A DNA stretch of 64,000 nucleotides from Fervidobacterium sp. (GTDB lineage: Bacteria; Thermotogota; Thermotogae; Thermotogales; Fervidobacteriaceae). A program made the translations under genes and the position numbers. Shown here in pieces: positions 44,460 to 53,844 of this stretch. The stretch covers positions 1-64,000 of the forward strand of contig JANZZV010000001.1 in the NCBI GenBank assembly GCA_026419195.1, in the 5' to 3' direction. Position 1 is the stretch's first letter. Each line of letters opens with the position of its first letter. Under the pieces are notes generated by a model. The model saw nothing but the letters and a program-made list of their open reading frames with translations. It did no database searches and was not told the origin of the DNA.

Positions 44460-45281
44460 ATGTTAAAAGTTAAAGACGTTGAAAAAAAATTTAAGAACAA
44501 TAAAAAAATTCTAGAAGGTATATCTGCGGAATTTTTTCCAGGGCAAGTGGCTGCAATAATAGGCGAAAATGGAAGCGGTAAGAGTACGCTTTTGAATATT
44601 GTTGCAACTTTTCTTCGTCCAACCAAAGGGATGATTCATTTTAATGAAAAAGACGTTTTTAAAAATATTCGCGAATATAGACAGATTGTGTCATACATCT
44701 CGGAAAAGGTTGCACTTATACCAGAGCTTAGCGTTGAGGATAATTTAAGATATTTCCATAAAATATTTAAATCATCGGCTATCATAAGTGAAATCTCATC
44801 GAGGGTTGGCATTCAAGATTTTATAAAACTAAAACCATCACATCTTTCAAAAGGGCAGAAGCAAAGAGTTTCGATCGCTGTAAGTCTTTTGAAAGATCCT
44901 CAGATAGTGCTTTTAGACGAGCCAGCGGAAGGGCTTGATGTGGAGACTAAGCAAGTGGTTAAGAATTTGGTTAAACAGTACAGAAATGCCGGAAAGATTG
45001 TCTTATATGTTACACACGATGAAGATGAAATTGAGGAAGTTTGCGATAAGATTTTGGTGTTAAAGTTTGGAAAAATTGCTTTTTTTGGCACTGTTGAAGA
45101 ATTTTGGGAAAGGTACGAGAAATTTTACACAGTAACGTACAAAGTAAACACGGAGAAGAAAATGAAGATCATGAGCTTGGACGAGCTGAACGAAAATAAA
45201 AATCAACTTGAAATTGTTCATCTTAGAAATCTCGGGTTAAGAGAAATAATAAACATTGTTGAGAACTATGAGAGGAGATGA
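44460..45281 (+). CDS. ABC transporter ATP-binding protein (NatA/ABC-2 type)
   Basis: The start is ATG 44460, 7 bases after TGAGGAG. The 273-residue ATPase has Walker A GENGSGKST (about 37-45), signature LSKGQKQRVSIA, Walker B VLLDEPAEG and the switch His in YVTHDEDE. The C-terminal 60 residues (EKFYTVTYKVN onward) resemble drug or sodium ABC-2 exporters. No permease gene is adjacent, so its partner is encoded elsewhere or it works as a soluble ATPase. It is not one of the MsmK-type sugar ATPases, which are longer and have a regulatory C-terminal domain. Confidence 0.88.
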   Translation: MLKVKDVEKKFKNNKKILEGISAEFFPGQVAAIIGENGSGKSTLLNIVATFLRPTKGMIHFNEKDVFKNIREYRQIVSYISEKVALIPELSVEDNLRYFHKIFKSSAIISEISSRVGIQDFIKLKPSHLSKGQKQRVSIAVSLLKDPQIVLLDEPAEGLDVETKQVVKNLVKQYRNAGKIVLYVTHDEDEIEEVCDKILVLKFGKIAFFGTVEEFWERYEKFYTVTYKVNTEKKMKIMSLDELNENKNQLEIVHLRNLGLREIINIVENYERR

Positions 45282-45286
45282 TCGCA

Positions 45287-45823
45287 TTGATAATGAAAGG
45301 TGATATGGTTAAGCTGAGGCCGTTGGAGATTTCAGATTCAAAAGCTCTTGTTGATTATTTAAACAATGAGGAAATAAAAGAATTCGTAAGTTTATTCTTT
45401 CCCGTAAACAATTTTCTTGAGGAAGAATGGATAAAACGAAATGCAATATCTCACAACAATTTAACCTTGGGTATAGAAGTTGATGGTAAACTTGTAGGCA
45501 CAGCTGGGTTTAAGAACATAGATTGGATAACAAGGAGTACCGAATACGGGATAGCTATATATGATCATACGTATTGGAACAAAGGTATAGGTACTGAAAC
45601 TACAAAATTAATGCTCAGATATGGATTTGAATATCTGAATTTGAATCGTATATGGCTAAAGGTATTTGAAAATAATCCCCGTGCTATAAGGGTCTATGAA
45701 AAATGTGGTTTCATACAGGAAGGAAGAGAAAGACAAGGTAGATACTACAAAGGACATTATTGGGATGTGATTCATATGAGTATACTTGCCGAAGAATATT
45801 GGAGGTTGAAAACAGAATTATAA
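45287..45823 (+). CDS. RimJ/RimL-type GNAT acetyltransferase
   Basis: About 178 residues. The start is uncertain: TTG 45287 lies 9 bases after GAGGAG, while ATG 45278 abuts that site and ATG 45293 is 15 bases away. The protein matches the RimJ/RimL subgroup: MVKLRPLEISDSKALVDYLNN, YGIAIYDHTYWNKGIGTETTKLML (acetyl-CoA site) and VFENNPRAIRVYEKCGFIQEGRERQGRYYKG. It may acetylate a protein N-terminus or a small amine. The gene overlaps or abuts the end of the ABC gene. Confidence 0.86.
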   Translation: MIMKGDMVKLRPLEISDSKALVDYLNNEEIKEFVSLFFPVNNFLEEEWIKRNAISHNNLTLGIEVDGKLVGTAGFKNIDWITRSTEYGIAIYDHTYWNKGIGTETTKLMLRYGFEYLNLNRIWLKVFENNPRAIRVYEKCGFIQEGRERQGRYYKGHYWDVIHMSILAEEYWRLKTEL

Positions 45824-45850
45824 AGTTCAGAGAGTTGAGGAGGTGGAAAC

Positions 45851-46531
45851 ATGCTTTTTTACGATCCAACCTTTATTATCTTGATTCCAGCATTACTCTT
45901 GGCGTTGTGGGCACAGCTCATGGTGCAGTCTAATTTCTCAAGATATTCTCAAGCTAAATCTCGTATTGGTATGACGGGAGCAGAACTTGCAAGATTCATT
46001 CTTGATTCGGCAGGACTCTACCATGTAAGAGTCGAGGCTATACCTGGTTCTTTGACTGATCATTACGATCCAAGAGAAAAGGTGGTAAGATTATCACAGG
46101 CTACGTATGGAAGTGATTCTATAGCTGCTCTTGGTGTCGTAGCCCATGAAATCGGTCATGCTATCCAACATGCGAGTAATTACGTTCCTATAGTTATAAG
46201 AAACGCCATAGCACCTGTTGCAAGCTTTTCGTCAAACTTAGCCTGGATATTCTTCATAATTGGTCTGGTAACTGGTGCAATCGGACTTGCACGATTTGGA
46301 ATACTACTCTTCTTGGCTGTTGTCTTATTCTCGGTAATAACACTTCCCGTTGAGTTTGATGCAAGTAGACGTGCTATGAAGATTCTTGAGAGAAATCTAA
46401 TGATGCCAAAAGATGAATTAAAAGGTGTAAGAGCTGTGCTCTCGTCGGCTGCTATGACTTATGTTGCTGCCACACTTATGGCAATTTTGCAACTTCTCAG
46501 GATGATTTTAATAACACGAAGTAGAGATTAA
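45851..46531 (+). CDS. YugP-type membrane zinc metallopeptidase
   Basis: The 226-residue protein belongs to the YugP-like neutral zinc peptidase family. It has an N-terminal helix (IILIPALLLALWAQLMV), the zinc site VVAHEIGHAIQHA (HExxH, about 94-102), two further membrane helices and the LPVEFDASRRAMKIL segment with the third zinc ligand candidate. It probably cleaves membrane-associated substrates in the cytoplasmic membrane. A GAGGAGGTG site precedes the ATG. It is the last gene of the operon and is followed by a strong terminator. Confidence 0.92.
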   Translation: MLFYDPTFIILIPALLLALWAQLMVQSNFSRYSQAKSRIGMTGAELARFILDSAGLYHVRVEAIPGSLTDHYDPREKVVRLSQATYGSDSIAALGVVAHEIGHAIQHASNYVPIVIRNAIAPVASFSSNLAWIFFIIGLVTGAIGLARFGILLFLAVVLFSVITLPVEFDASRRAMKILERNLMMPKDELKGVRAVLSSAAMTYVAATLMAILQLLRMILITRSRD

Positions 46532-46548
46532 AAGTGATAATTAATAAA

Positions 46549-46585
46549 AAGTAAGGTTACCTTAAATGGTAACCTTACTTTTTTA
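46549..46585. terminator. bidirectional terminator
   Basis: AAGTAAGGTTAC and GTAACCTTACTT form a 12-bp stem around CTTAAATG, with T5 following on the plus strand and A-runs on the other side. It lies between two convergent genes, the zinc peptidase and the chemoreceptor. Confidence 0.9.
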
Positions 46586-46633
46586 GTTTATTTTCCTAAA
46601 GATCCAGAGTTACGTAATTCTTGATTTTTTAAA

Positions 46634-48649
46634 CTACAGAAATTTTTGAATTTCTTCCACCTTAGTACTTATGACATACATAGACTCGAATGTCTTTTTT
46701 TGAGCATCTAACATAAGTTTGAAAGATCTTTCAAGCTCTTCAACTATGTTGGTTATATTCTTTATATTTTCCTTAACCCTGTTTATGTCCTCTTTTTGCT
46801 TTTCATATGTTATAACCATGTTTTCAAAATTATTTGTCATAAAATCAACGTTTACGATAAATTTGTCGAGAGACTTGGAAAATTTTCTATTTCTTTCAAT
46901 AATGATTCCCAAATTTTCTATCAAGCTCAAAAGCTCTTTGCTAAAGCTTTGAAATTGAACAAGTATATTTCCTGTGTTTTCTTCTATGTTTTGAGCGAAT
47001 TTCGCCGTCTCGATTGACAACTGTCTTATTTCACCTGCTACTACTGAAAAACTTTTTCCAGCTTCCCCTGCCCTCGCCGCTTCTATAGAAGCGTTCAAAG
47101 AAAGTAAATTTGTTTGAACGGCGATGTCCTTTATCATTTTTGTGACATCTTTTATCTTTTCAAAATCGTTACTCAATCTTATAAAACTTTCTCTTAAGAA
47201 CTGACTTTTAGTTTCAAATTCTATAAGTAATTTCTCAGTTTCGCTGTTTTCAGTTTTGCTTGAATTTGAAAGTTCAAGAATCTCTTTATTTAAAGACTCG
47301 GAAGTGTTTATTATCTTTTCAAATCTTGCACTGGTTTCGAACAAATTGTCAAGAAATCCGATGAAATTTTCCACACTTTCCATCAAATTTGTCAGGCTGT
47401 TTCGTGATATCTTGAATGTTTCTTTGATATCTGACTCCAAATTGCCGAAGACCTCTAATTCTTTAACAGTTGCTTCTGATAGTTCGTTTATCTTGTTTTT
47501 GGAATCAACCAATTTGTGTATAACTCTGGTCTGTTCTTCCATTAAGTTAGTTATTGCTTCGTTCATTCGTTTAGTTTCGTTGAAAGAGTCTATAGCTTTC
47601 GACGTTATATAAATAGCCACAGTTATACCAAATGCCAATTGACCAATGTTGAAAAACATAAAGTCAAGAGTGATAACTTTAACGACGGCTAAAATGGACA
47701 ATATTGTAGCACCAAGTACAGCGGCAAATCCCATAGTAACTAATCTTTCATTCAGTTTTTTTGGTTCAACAATCGACAAGTAAGAAAGATACAATATTAG
47801 TATAAGAGAAAAGAGGTAAAAATTTGAATAGTTGGCTCTTAATGATGCCAAACTTGGTGAAAATAAAACTGGAAGGAACAATATCCAATAGACAAAAAGA
47901 TAAACCTTTTCATATAATTTAATTTTTGATTTAAAAATCTCTTTAACGAACAAAAAGGCCATGAACATAGCAGCTGCAGCACCGACAATAGCTATTTTTT
48001 TCCAAAGAAGAACAGGGATCAAAAACAAATTCATTTCATCGATAGCTGTTAAAACGGGGAACGTAATAGCCAAACTACCAAATAAGAACGCTTTTTCTTT
48101 TAGACCGTAGAATAAGAGCACACCAACCACAAAAAACGCCAACATGAATCCTGTACCAAGGTAGAACATACTCGATTCAATAAGATTCGCGCGTTCTATA
48201 AACCTCATAATTTCTTTGTTTTCGCCTATGAAAAATTTTTTCTCTATACCACCGTTACTGACAAAGCATAACTCTATTCTAATCTTTCCTTCAAGCAATA
48301 TAGGTATGTATCGATGCCAACTATTTAAATTACCATTTATATCAGAAAGTTCAAAAATCAACTCATTGTTTTTAAAAATCTTAATGTACCTGTTGGCCGT
48401 GAATGCTGCAGCGAGTGTTTTCCCTTCATATTTTTCTCCATCTATCTCCATGGTAATTTTGTGTTCCTCATTGTCCTTAAATATCAGAAACGCAGGGAAA
48501 CTTGAATCTTTGCCATCAACTGAAAGCTTTACATCCTTGAACTCCGTCACATCAAAAGAAGATCTATAAACAGACATCAAAAGTATAATAATAACGATTA
48601 AAAATATTCCAGCAATCCAAAAAAGAAAGTTTTTTAAGATGTTTCCCAT
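46634..48649 (-). CDS. chemoreceptor-like protein with 7TM sensor module
   Basis: The start is ATG 48649, 6 bases after GGAGGAGGGGG. The 671-residue protein has an N-terminal helix (8-27) and an extracytoplasmic beta-rich domain (about 28-155). Seven membrane helices follow (about 160-385), then a cytoplasmic coiled coil with the MCP signalling hairpin (IAVQTNLLSLNASIEAARAGEAGKSF near residue 545). The front half looks like a 7TMR-DISM sensor rather than the usual Cache or four-helix type; there is no HAMP domain. It would signal through CheA/CheW. It is monocistronic. The ligand is unknown. Confidence 0.85.
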   Translation of the reverse strand: MGNILKNFLFWIAGIFLIVIIILLMSVYRSSFDVTEFKDVKLSVDGKDSSFPAFLIFKDNEEHKITMEIDGEKYEGKTLAAAFTANRYIKIFKNNELIFELSDINGNLNSWHRYIPILLEGKIRIELCFVSNGGIEKKFFIGENKEIMRFIERANLIESSMFYLGTGFMLAFFVVGVLLFYGLKEKAFLFGSLAITFPVLTAIDEMNLFLIPVLLWKKIAIVGAAAAMFMAFLFVKEIFKSKIKLYEKVYLFVYWILFLPVLFSPSLASLRANYSNFYLFSLILILYLSYLSIVEPKKLNERLVTMGFAAVLGATILSILAVVKVITLDFMFFNIGQLAFGITVAIYITSKAIDSFNETKRMNEAITNLMEEQTRVIHKLVDSKNKINELSEATVKELEVFGNLESDIKETFKISRNSLTNLMESVENFIGFLDNLFETSARFEKIINTSESLNKEILELSNSSKTENSETEKLLIEFETKSQFLRESFIRLSNDFEKIKDVTKMIKDIAVQTNLLSLNASIEAARAGEAGKSFSVVAGEIRQLSIETAKFAQNIEENTGNILVQFQSFSKELLSLIENLGIIIERNRKFSKSLDKFIVNVDFMTNNFENMVITYEKQKEDINRVKENIKNITNIVEELERSFKLMLDAQKKTFESMYVISTKVEEIQKFL

Positions 48650-48750
48650 CAATAACCCCCCTCCTCCATAGTAATATTTTTGTTTAGGTATGCTTATTAT
48701 ATCATAAAGTACAGAGAATAATAAGCATTTGACATTTCCAATAAAACAAA

Positions 48751-48781
48751 AACTGGACACCCTACTAAGCGGTGTCCAGTT
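48751..48781. terminator. dnaK terminator
   Basis: AACTGGACACC and GGTGTCCAGTT make an 11-bp stem around a 9-base loop, followed on the minus strand by TTTGTTTT. It is about 40 bp downstream of the dnaK stop. Confidence 0.85.
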
Positions 48782-48822
48782 TACAATCAATTTATATCAG
48801 GTTTGAAGATTGACTCTTGCAA

Positions 48823-50628
48823 CTAACTTTCATAGCTACCGGTTGAGGCAGAACCAGTACCTCCTTGTGCCTGTTGTTTGTAAATATACTCGCCAATCTT
48901 TATACTTTCTCTTTGCAAGTCATCGTAAAGCATCTTGACTTTAGCGATATCGTCTTTGTTGATAGCATCTCTAAGATCTTTTATTATCTCTTCGAGTCTA
49001 TTTTTCGTTTCAACAGGTACCTTACCTTCGTTTTCTTTTAGGATCTTTTCGATATGATAAGCCATATCGTCTGCTTTGTTTTTAAGTTCAACTTCCTCAC
49101 GTTTTCTTTTGTCTTGCTCTTCATACATTTGGGCTTCTTTAATCATTCTTTCTATATCGTCACTGCTCAATTGGTGTCTTCCTGTTACAACCATTGATTG
49201 TTCTTTACCAGTTCCAAGATCCTTAGCAGATACATGCACTATACCATCGCTGTCTATGTCGAAAGTAACTTCAATTTGTGGTACACCTCTTGGGGCAGGT
49301 GGAATTCCAACAAGTTGGAAGCTACCAAGGAATATGTTGTCCCTTGCCATTGCACGTTCACCTTGATACACCCTAACTTCAACACTTGTCTGGCCATCTT
49401 CAGCAGTTGTAAAGACTTTACTTTTCTTAATTGGTATCGTCGTATTCCTTGGGATGATTGGTTCAAGCAATCCTCCTTTAACTTCCACACCAAGTGTCAA
49501 AGGTGTTACATCTACAAGTACAACATCTTTATCCTTTGCACCTTCTGTACCAGCGAGTATAGCTGCTTGAATAGCTGCACCTATAGCAACTGCCTCATCA
49601 GGATTAACACTTTTGTTTGGCTCTTTACCAAATATATCCTTTATGAACTTTTGAACCATAGGTACTCGTGTCATACCGCCAACGAGTATTATTTCATTTA
49701 TATCTCTTGGCGAAAGTTTTGCATCACTTAAAGCCCTCTCGACAGGTTCTCTTGTCTTTTCAACAAGATCTCTTGTAAGTGATTCAAACATTGCCCTTGT
49801 CAATTTCATCTCTAAGTGCAGTGGACCCTCAGCCGTTGCCGTAATGTAAGGTAAGCTGATGTCTGTTTCAAGCTTTGATGAAAGTTCAATCTTTGCCTTC
49901 TCGGCTGCATCTCTTAATCTCTGAAGTGCTTGCTTATCACTCCTCAAATCAACACCGTATTGTTTTTTAAACTCGTCTGCAAGATAATCAATAATCCTTT
50001 GGTCAAAATCATCTCCTCCAAGATGATTATTTCCACTTGTGGCAATCACCTGAATAACTCCGCCACCTATTTCGAGAATAGATACATCGAAAGTACCACC
50101 ACCAAGATCGTATACAAGGACCTTTCTTTCACCTTCCATTTTATCAAGACCGTAAGCGAGAGCAGCGGCGGTTGGTTCGTTGATTATTCTAAGCACCTCA
50201 AGACCAGCTATGATACCAGCTTCTTTTGTAGCTTGTCGTTGTGCGTCGTTGAAGTAAGCTGGACAAGTAATAACTGCCTTTTTAATTTCACCACCAAGAT
50301 ACTCTTCTGCGTCTTTCTTAAGTTTTTTGAGTACGTATGCACTGATTTCTTGTGGGGTATATTCTTTGTCATCGATCCTCACCCTGTAATCTGAACCCAT
50401 TTTTCTTTTTATAGATTTTATGGTTCTATCTGAGTTCAGTATAAGTTGCCTTTTAGCAGGTTCACCAACAAGTATCTCTCCAGATTTTGTGAATGAAACT
50501 ATAGATGGTGTGGTTCTGTTACCTTCGGCGTTAGGAATAACTTCTATGGAACCATCTGGTTTCATCCACGCAATCACAGAGTTCGTTGTTCCAAGGTCGA
50601 TACCTACAACATACTCCTTTTTTGCCAT
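48823..50628 (-). CDS. dnaK: chaperone DnaK (Hsp70)
   Basis: The start is ATG 50628 after GGAGGTGGAG. The 601-residue protein has the Hsp70 ATPase: [38 protein letters not shown] and [11 protein letters not shown] substrate-binding domain follows ([38 protein letters not shown]-like region), then a helical lid. The C-terminus ends in [12 protein letters not shown] rather than the EEVD of eukaryotes. Neither dnaJ nor grpE is adjacent. A CIRCE element just upstream indicates HrcA control of the heat response. Confidence 0.97.
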   Translation of the reverse strand: MAKKEYVVGIDLGTTNSVIAWMKPDGSIEVIPNAEGNRTTPSIVSFTKSGEILVGEPAKRQLILNSDRTIKSIKRKMGSDYRVRIDDKEYTPQEISAYVLKKLKKDAEEYLGGEIKKAVITCPAYFNDAQRQATKEAGIIAGLEVLRIINEPTAAALAYGLDKMEGERKVLVYDLGGGTFDVSILEIGGGVIQVIATSGNNHLGGDDFDQRIIDYLADEFKKQYGVDLRSDKQALQRLRDAAEKAKIELSSKLETDISLPYITATAEGPLHLEMKLTRAMFESLTRDLVEKTREPVERALSDAKLSPRDINEIILVGGMTRVPMVQKFIKDIFGKEPNKSVNPDEAVAIGAAIQAAILAGTEGAKDKDVVLVDVTPLTLGVEVKGGLLEPIIPRNTTIPIKKSKVFTTAEDGQTSVEVRVYQGERAMARDNIFLGSFQLVGIPPAPRGVPQIEVTFDIDSDGIVHVSAKDLGTGKEQSMVVTGRHQLSSDDIERMIKEAQMYEEQDKRKREEVELKNKADDMAYHIEKILKENEGKVPVETKNRLEEIIKDLRDAINKDDIAKVKMLYDDLQRESIKIGEYIYKQQAQGGTGSASTGSYES

Positions 50629-50682
50629 ATATCTCCACCTCCAAAATATTTTTCTCGCAATCATCAATTATATTTTACATTG

Positions 50683-50709
50683 TTAGCACTCATTTGTCAA
50701 GAGTGATAA
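50683..50709. promoter_or_regulatory. CIRCE element (HrcA operator) of dnaK
   Basis: TTAGCACTC (50683-50691) and GAGTGATAA (50701-50709) are separated by 9 bases. This equals the CIRCE consensus except for one base (GAGTGCTAA expected in the right arm). It lies 54 bp upstream of the dnaK start codon. Confidence 0.93.
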
Positions 50710-50774
50710 TAAAAAATATTTGAGGTTTTAAAGCAATAACCTTTTAGGTTTGAATTGATAACAAACCAAAATGA

Positions 50775-50870
50775 TTATGGGGAAAGATAAATGAGGTTGA
50801 AACATACGGAGCGCTCAATGTTTTGCTTGACTTGAAACCTGTTAAGTTAGCTGTTTCACCAATAAATTAG
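50775..50870 (+). pseudogene. possible remnant of a short coding segment
   Basis: One plus-strand frame reads 31 codons from just after a stop to TAG 50868-50870, with protein-like composition (VETYGALNVLLDLKPVKLAV). It has no start with a ribosome site. A terminator with a plus-strand T-run follows 10 bp later. I do not recognise the family; it may be the tail of a deleted gene or chance. Confidence 0.3.
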
Positions 50871-50880
50871 CATTATTAGT

Positions 50881-50910
50881 AAAGAAGGCATGGAAAACCA
50901 TGCCTTCTTT
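50881..50910. terminator. strong hairpin terminator after galM
   Basis: AAAGAAGGCATGG and CCATGCCTTCTTT form a 13-bp perfect stem around AAAA. A T-run of eight continues on the plus strand. It lies 3 bp downstream of the galM stop and would work in both directions. Confidence 0.88.
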
Positions 50911-50913
50911 TTT

Positions 50914-51957
50914 TTATTCTGTGATTGTGAATTTGAAAGTTGTGTTATGTTTGTAAACTTCACCTGGTCTTAGTACGGTGTTTGGAAAATTCTTATGATT
51001 TGGAGAGTCAGGAAAATATTGCGTCTCAAGGCAAAAACCAGTATGCTGATCGTATATTTGACCATATTTGCCTTTTAATCCAGCCAAATAATTCCCCGTA
51101 TAAAATTGCAGTCCGGGCTTTGTTGTATAAACCTCCATTCTTATCCCTGTTACAGGCTCTTGCACTATTGCTGCTAAGTTACCGTTCAGTACAAAGTTAA
51201 AGTCAAAGCCTCTTGCTGGTGAGTCCATTAACTTTTGTATAGCTTGACCAACTTTTGTGAGTTTTCTTAAATCAAAAGGTGTATTTTCAACTTGGGCTAT
51301 TTCACCGGTAGGTATGAGGTACTCATTTACCGGTGTATATTTATCTGCATTTATCATTACGTAATGATCATAAATCTTTCCACCACCAGCAAGATTAAAA
51401 TAGCTGTGTTGAGTCAAATTAACTATTGTAGGTTTGTCCGTTGTGGCGAAATATTCAATCTTCAGTTCGTTATCATTAGTAAGTGTATAGATGACTGTTA
51501 CATCGAGGTTACCCGGATATCCTTCATCTCCGTCGTGACTAAGGTATCTTAATGTAAGCTTTACACCTTCTGGTGTTACACTTGAAGATGCTTTCCAAAC
51601 CTTCGTATGGAAACCTTTGTATCCACCATGTAACGAATTTGGTCTACCTCTATCATTTAAGGCCAGTTGATAACTTACACCATCGATTTCAAATTTTCCA
51701 TAAGCTATTCGGTTGGCAAATCTTCCCACGATCGTACCAAGGAAACCAGGATTTTTCTCGTATTCTTCAAGTGTATCGTATCCAAGTACAACATCGATAA
51801 ATTTCCCTTGTTTCGATGGTACCCAAAGCTCTCTAATAATACCACCGTAGGTGAGTATTTTAGCAGTCGTTCTTTTTTCGTTAATTAAGGTATATTCATC
51901 TACAGCTATCCCTTCCTTAGTGTTACCAAAATATCTACTTTTGCATTCTGATTTCAT
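50914..51957 (-). CDS. galM: aldose 1-epimerase (mutarotase)
   Basis: The 347-residue protein carries the GalM motifs: GGIIRELWVPS, GRFANRIAYGKF, LNDRGRPNSLHGG, NLTQHSYFNLAG (catalytic His region) and FCLETQYFPDSPN (catalytic Glu). It interconverts alpha and beta anomers of aldoses such as glucose and galactose in the cytoplasm. Its start lies inside the end of pepF (23-bp overlap), with GGGGG as the ribosome site. This points to translational coupling, although the two functions are unrelated. Confidence 0.95.
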   Translation of the reverse strand: MKSECKSRYFGNTKEGIAVDEYTLINEKRTTAKILTYGGIIRELWVPSKQGKFIDVVLGYDTLEEYEKNPGFLGTIVGRFANRIAYGKFEIDGVSYQLALNDRGRPNSLHGGYKGFHTKVWKASSSVTPEGVKLTLRYLSHDGDEGYPGNLDVTVIYTLTNDNELKIEYFATTDKPTIVNLTQHSYFNLAGGGKIYDHYVMINADKYTPVNEYLIPTGEIAQVENTPFDLRKLTKVGQAIQKLMDSPARGFDFNFVLNGNLAAIVQEPVTGIRMEVYTTKPGLQFYTGNYLAGLKGKYGQIYDQHTGFCLETQYFPDSPNHKNFPNTVLRPGEVYKHNTTFKFTITE

Positions 51958-53734
51958 GTCTCTCTGCCCCCTGTATTTTCAGAAATTCTTCGACTGCACT
52001 CTCTAAAATGTTCAGCGAAGCCTTCCAGAAGTCTTTCTTAGTTATATCTATTCCTACACTTTTTGCAACTTCTTCGGCTGTGCCTTTGCCAGTTGATGAC
52101 AAAAGCTTTTTGTATTTTTCAAAAAATCCGTCTTCGTTTTTCATTGAATACACGCCAAGTCCAAACAACATTCCAAATGTGTACGGGAAGTTATAAAAGT
52201 GAAATGTTGGCGAATAATAGTGTGGTTTCACAATCCACATGTATGGATGCAAAAAGTTATGGTCCAATCCATCGGCATAAGCTTGTTTTTGGGCATCCAA
52301 CATTAACTGTTTAAATTCGTTAACACTTAATGGACCATTCTTTCTTTTTTCAAAAACTGCACTTTCGAATAAGAACCTGCTGTAGATATCAATAATTATC
52401 TGCACGGCATCCGAAAGTTCTTTATCGAGTAATGCCAATTTCTCCTCGTCGGTTTTTACTTCTTGTTTGATTGTACTGAGCAAAAGAGTCTCGTTAAATA
52501 TTGAAGCTGTTTCTGCAAGTGTCGCAGGAGTTGTACTGTTCAAAGGTGTTTCATCTTTGAGACAATAGTTATGAAATGCATGTCCCAATTCGTGTGCGAG
52601 CGTCAGAACATTGTCAAGTGTACCATCGAAACTCATAAGTATTCTGGACTCTTTTAAGGCTTTAACAGACGAGCAAAAAGCACCTCCACGTTTTCCTGGA
52701 CGTGTTTCGGCATCTATCCATCTTTTCTCAAAGGCTTGATCTATAAAGGCACCAAGCTCTTCAGAGAATGTGGAAAGTTTTTCTACAATAAATTTTCTTG
52801 CTTCGTCAAATGTCCATTTCTTATCGTATCCACCGATTGGGGCAAACAGATTGTACCATGGAAGTCCATTCTCATAACCTAATAACTGTGCTTTCTTTAT
52901 TAAATACTTTCTTAACGTGGGCATTGATTCTTTAACAGCTTCCATCATCGCATTAAACGTTTCTTCTGTTATTCTATTTTCAAAAAGCATAGGTTCAAGT
53001 GGGGAAGTGTAGCCTCTCAATTTGACTTCTGTGATAAATTCCCCTTTTATGTTGTTTAAACATTGTGCGATCACGTCAGAAACTTTTTCACAAGCTTTTA
53101 ATTCTGATTCATATGCCTTTTTTCTCAATTCTTCTGAGCGTTCATAAGCCATGTTTCTTACTTTCATTAATGGAAGCTTTTTAACTTCACCGTTAATCTC
53201 CAACTCACACATTAAATTTGACGTTGTCTTTTCATAAAGATTATTCCAGGCGTTGCCACCTGTTAATCTCATAAGACTTATAATCTTTTCTTCGTTTTCC
53301 GAGAGCATATATTTTGATAGTAACTTTTGTTCTTTTAGAACATATGAATGGGACTGTAATGTAGGTGAATTCAATTTTTCAAAATCTATCTCAGACTCTT
53401 TCAAAAATTTTCTTAACTTTGTTCGAATCATCGATAGATCAACAAGCTTGCTTCTGATAATATCAAGGTATTTTGATGCAGTTTCATTGTTCGAATCAGC
53501 ACTTAATGTTAGACTTGCAAAATTGTACAATTTACTTGCTTTTAACGAAAGATCGTTGAACTTGTTTATCACATACTCGAGTTTATCTTCTACTTGATGC
53601 TTGTTCTGGTTCACTTGTAGATTTTCATTGCACCACAATGTAAATTCTTTTAGATCGTTTTCTAGATTTTTCAGATCTGAGAGAAATTCTTCCGAGTCAA
53701 ATGAACTGTAAATGTTTGTTAAGTCCCATCTCAT
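51935..53734 (-). CDS. pepF: oligoendopeptidase F (M3 metallopeptidase)
   Basis: The start is ATG 53734, 6 bases after GGAGGTG. The 599-residue cytoplasmic enzyme has the M3 zinc motif in LAHELGHAFHNYCL (HExxH, about residue 383), the downstream Glu in LAETASIFNETLLL, and the substrate-site HPYMWIVKPHYYSPTFHFYNFPYTFG. Length and motifs fit the M3B PepF subfamily, which degrades oligopeptides of roughly 7-17 residues. It is cotranscribed with galM. The promoter lies in the short region shared with divergent panB. Confidence 0.95.
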   Translation of the reverse strand: MRWDLTNIYSSFDSEEFLSDLKNLENDLKEFTLWCNENLQVNQNKHQVEDKLEYVINKFNDLSLKASKLYNFASLTLSADSNNETASKYLDIIRSKLVDLSMIRTKLRKFLKESEIDFEKLNSPTLQSHSYVLKEQKLLSKYMLSENEEKIISLMRLTGGNAWNNLYEKTTSNLMCELEINGEVKKLPLMKVRNMAYERSEELRKKAYESELKACEKVSDVIAQCLNNIKGEFITEVKLRGYTSPLEPMLFENRITEETFNAMMEAVKESMPTLRKYLIKKAQLLGYENGLPWYNLFAPIGGYDKKWTFDEARKFIVEKLSTFSEELGAFIDQAFEKRWIDAETRPGKRGGAFCSSVKALKESRILMSFDGTLDNVLTLAHELGHAFHNYCLKDETPLNSTTPATLAETASIFNETLLLSTIKQEVKTDEEKLALLDKELSDAVQIIIDIYSRFLFESAVFEKRKNGPLSVNEFKQLMLDAQKQAYADGLDHNFLHPYMWIVKPHYYSPTFHFYNFPYTFGMLFGLGVYSMKNEDGFFEKYKKLLSSTGKGTAEEVAKSVGIDITKKDFWKASLNILESAVEEFLKIQGAERHEIRMQK

Positions 53735-53780
53735 AGCTGACACCTCCAATAAAAGATTCAAATATTAGTTCGCATACAAA

Positions 53781-53803
53781 ATTATATCACAAAGTGTTAT
53801 AAT
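53781..53803. promoter_or_regulatory. divergent promoters of pepF and panB
   Basis: A TGTTATAAT extended -10 on the plus strand (TATAAT at 53798-53803) lies 41 bp before panB. A TATAAT on the minus strand (53781-53786) lies 46 bp before pepF. Neither has a good -35. The whole gap is only 110 bp. Confidence 0.5.
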
Positions 53804-53844
53804 TTAATTGAGCTATTTGGAATTTCAAATAGGAGGTATTCAGC

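Noticed and set aside
49198-49731. 177-codon plus-strand open frame within dnaK
   Set aside because: It is antisense to highly conserved dnaK sequence and shows no protein-family features.
52945-52965. Another AAACGTTTC string
   Set aside because: It is inside pepF coding sequence and not palindromic beyond the core.
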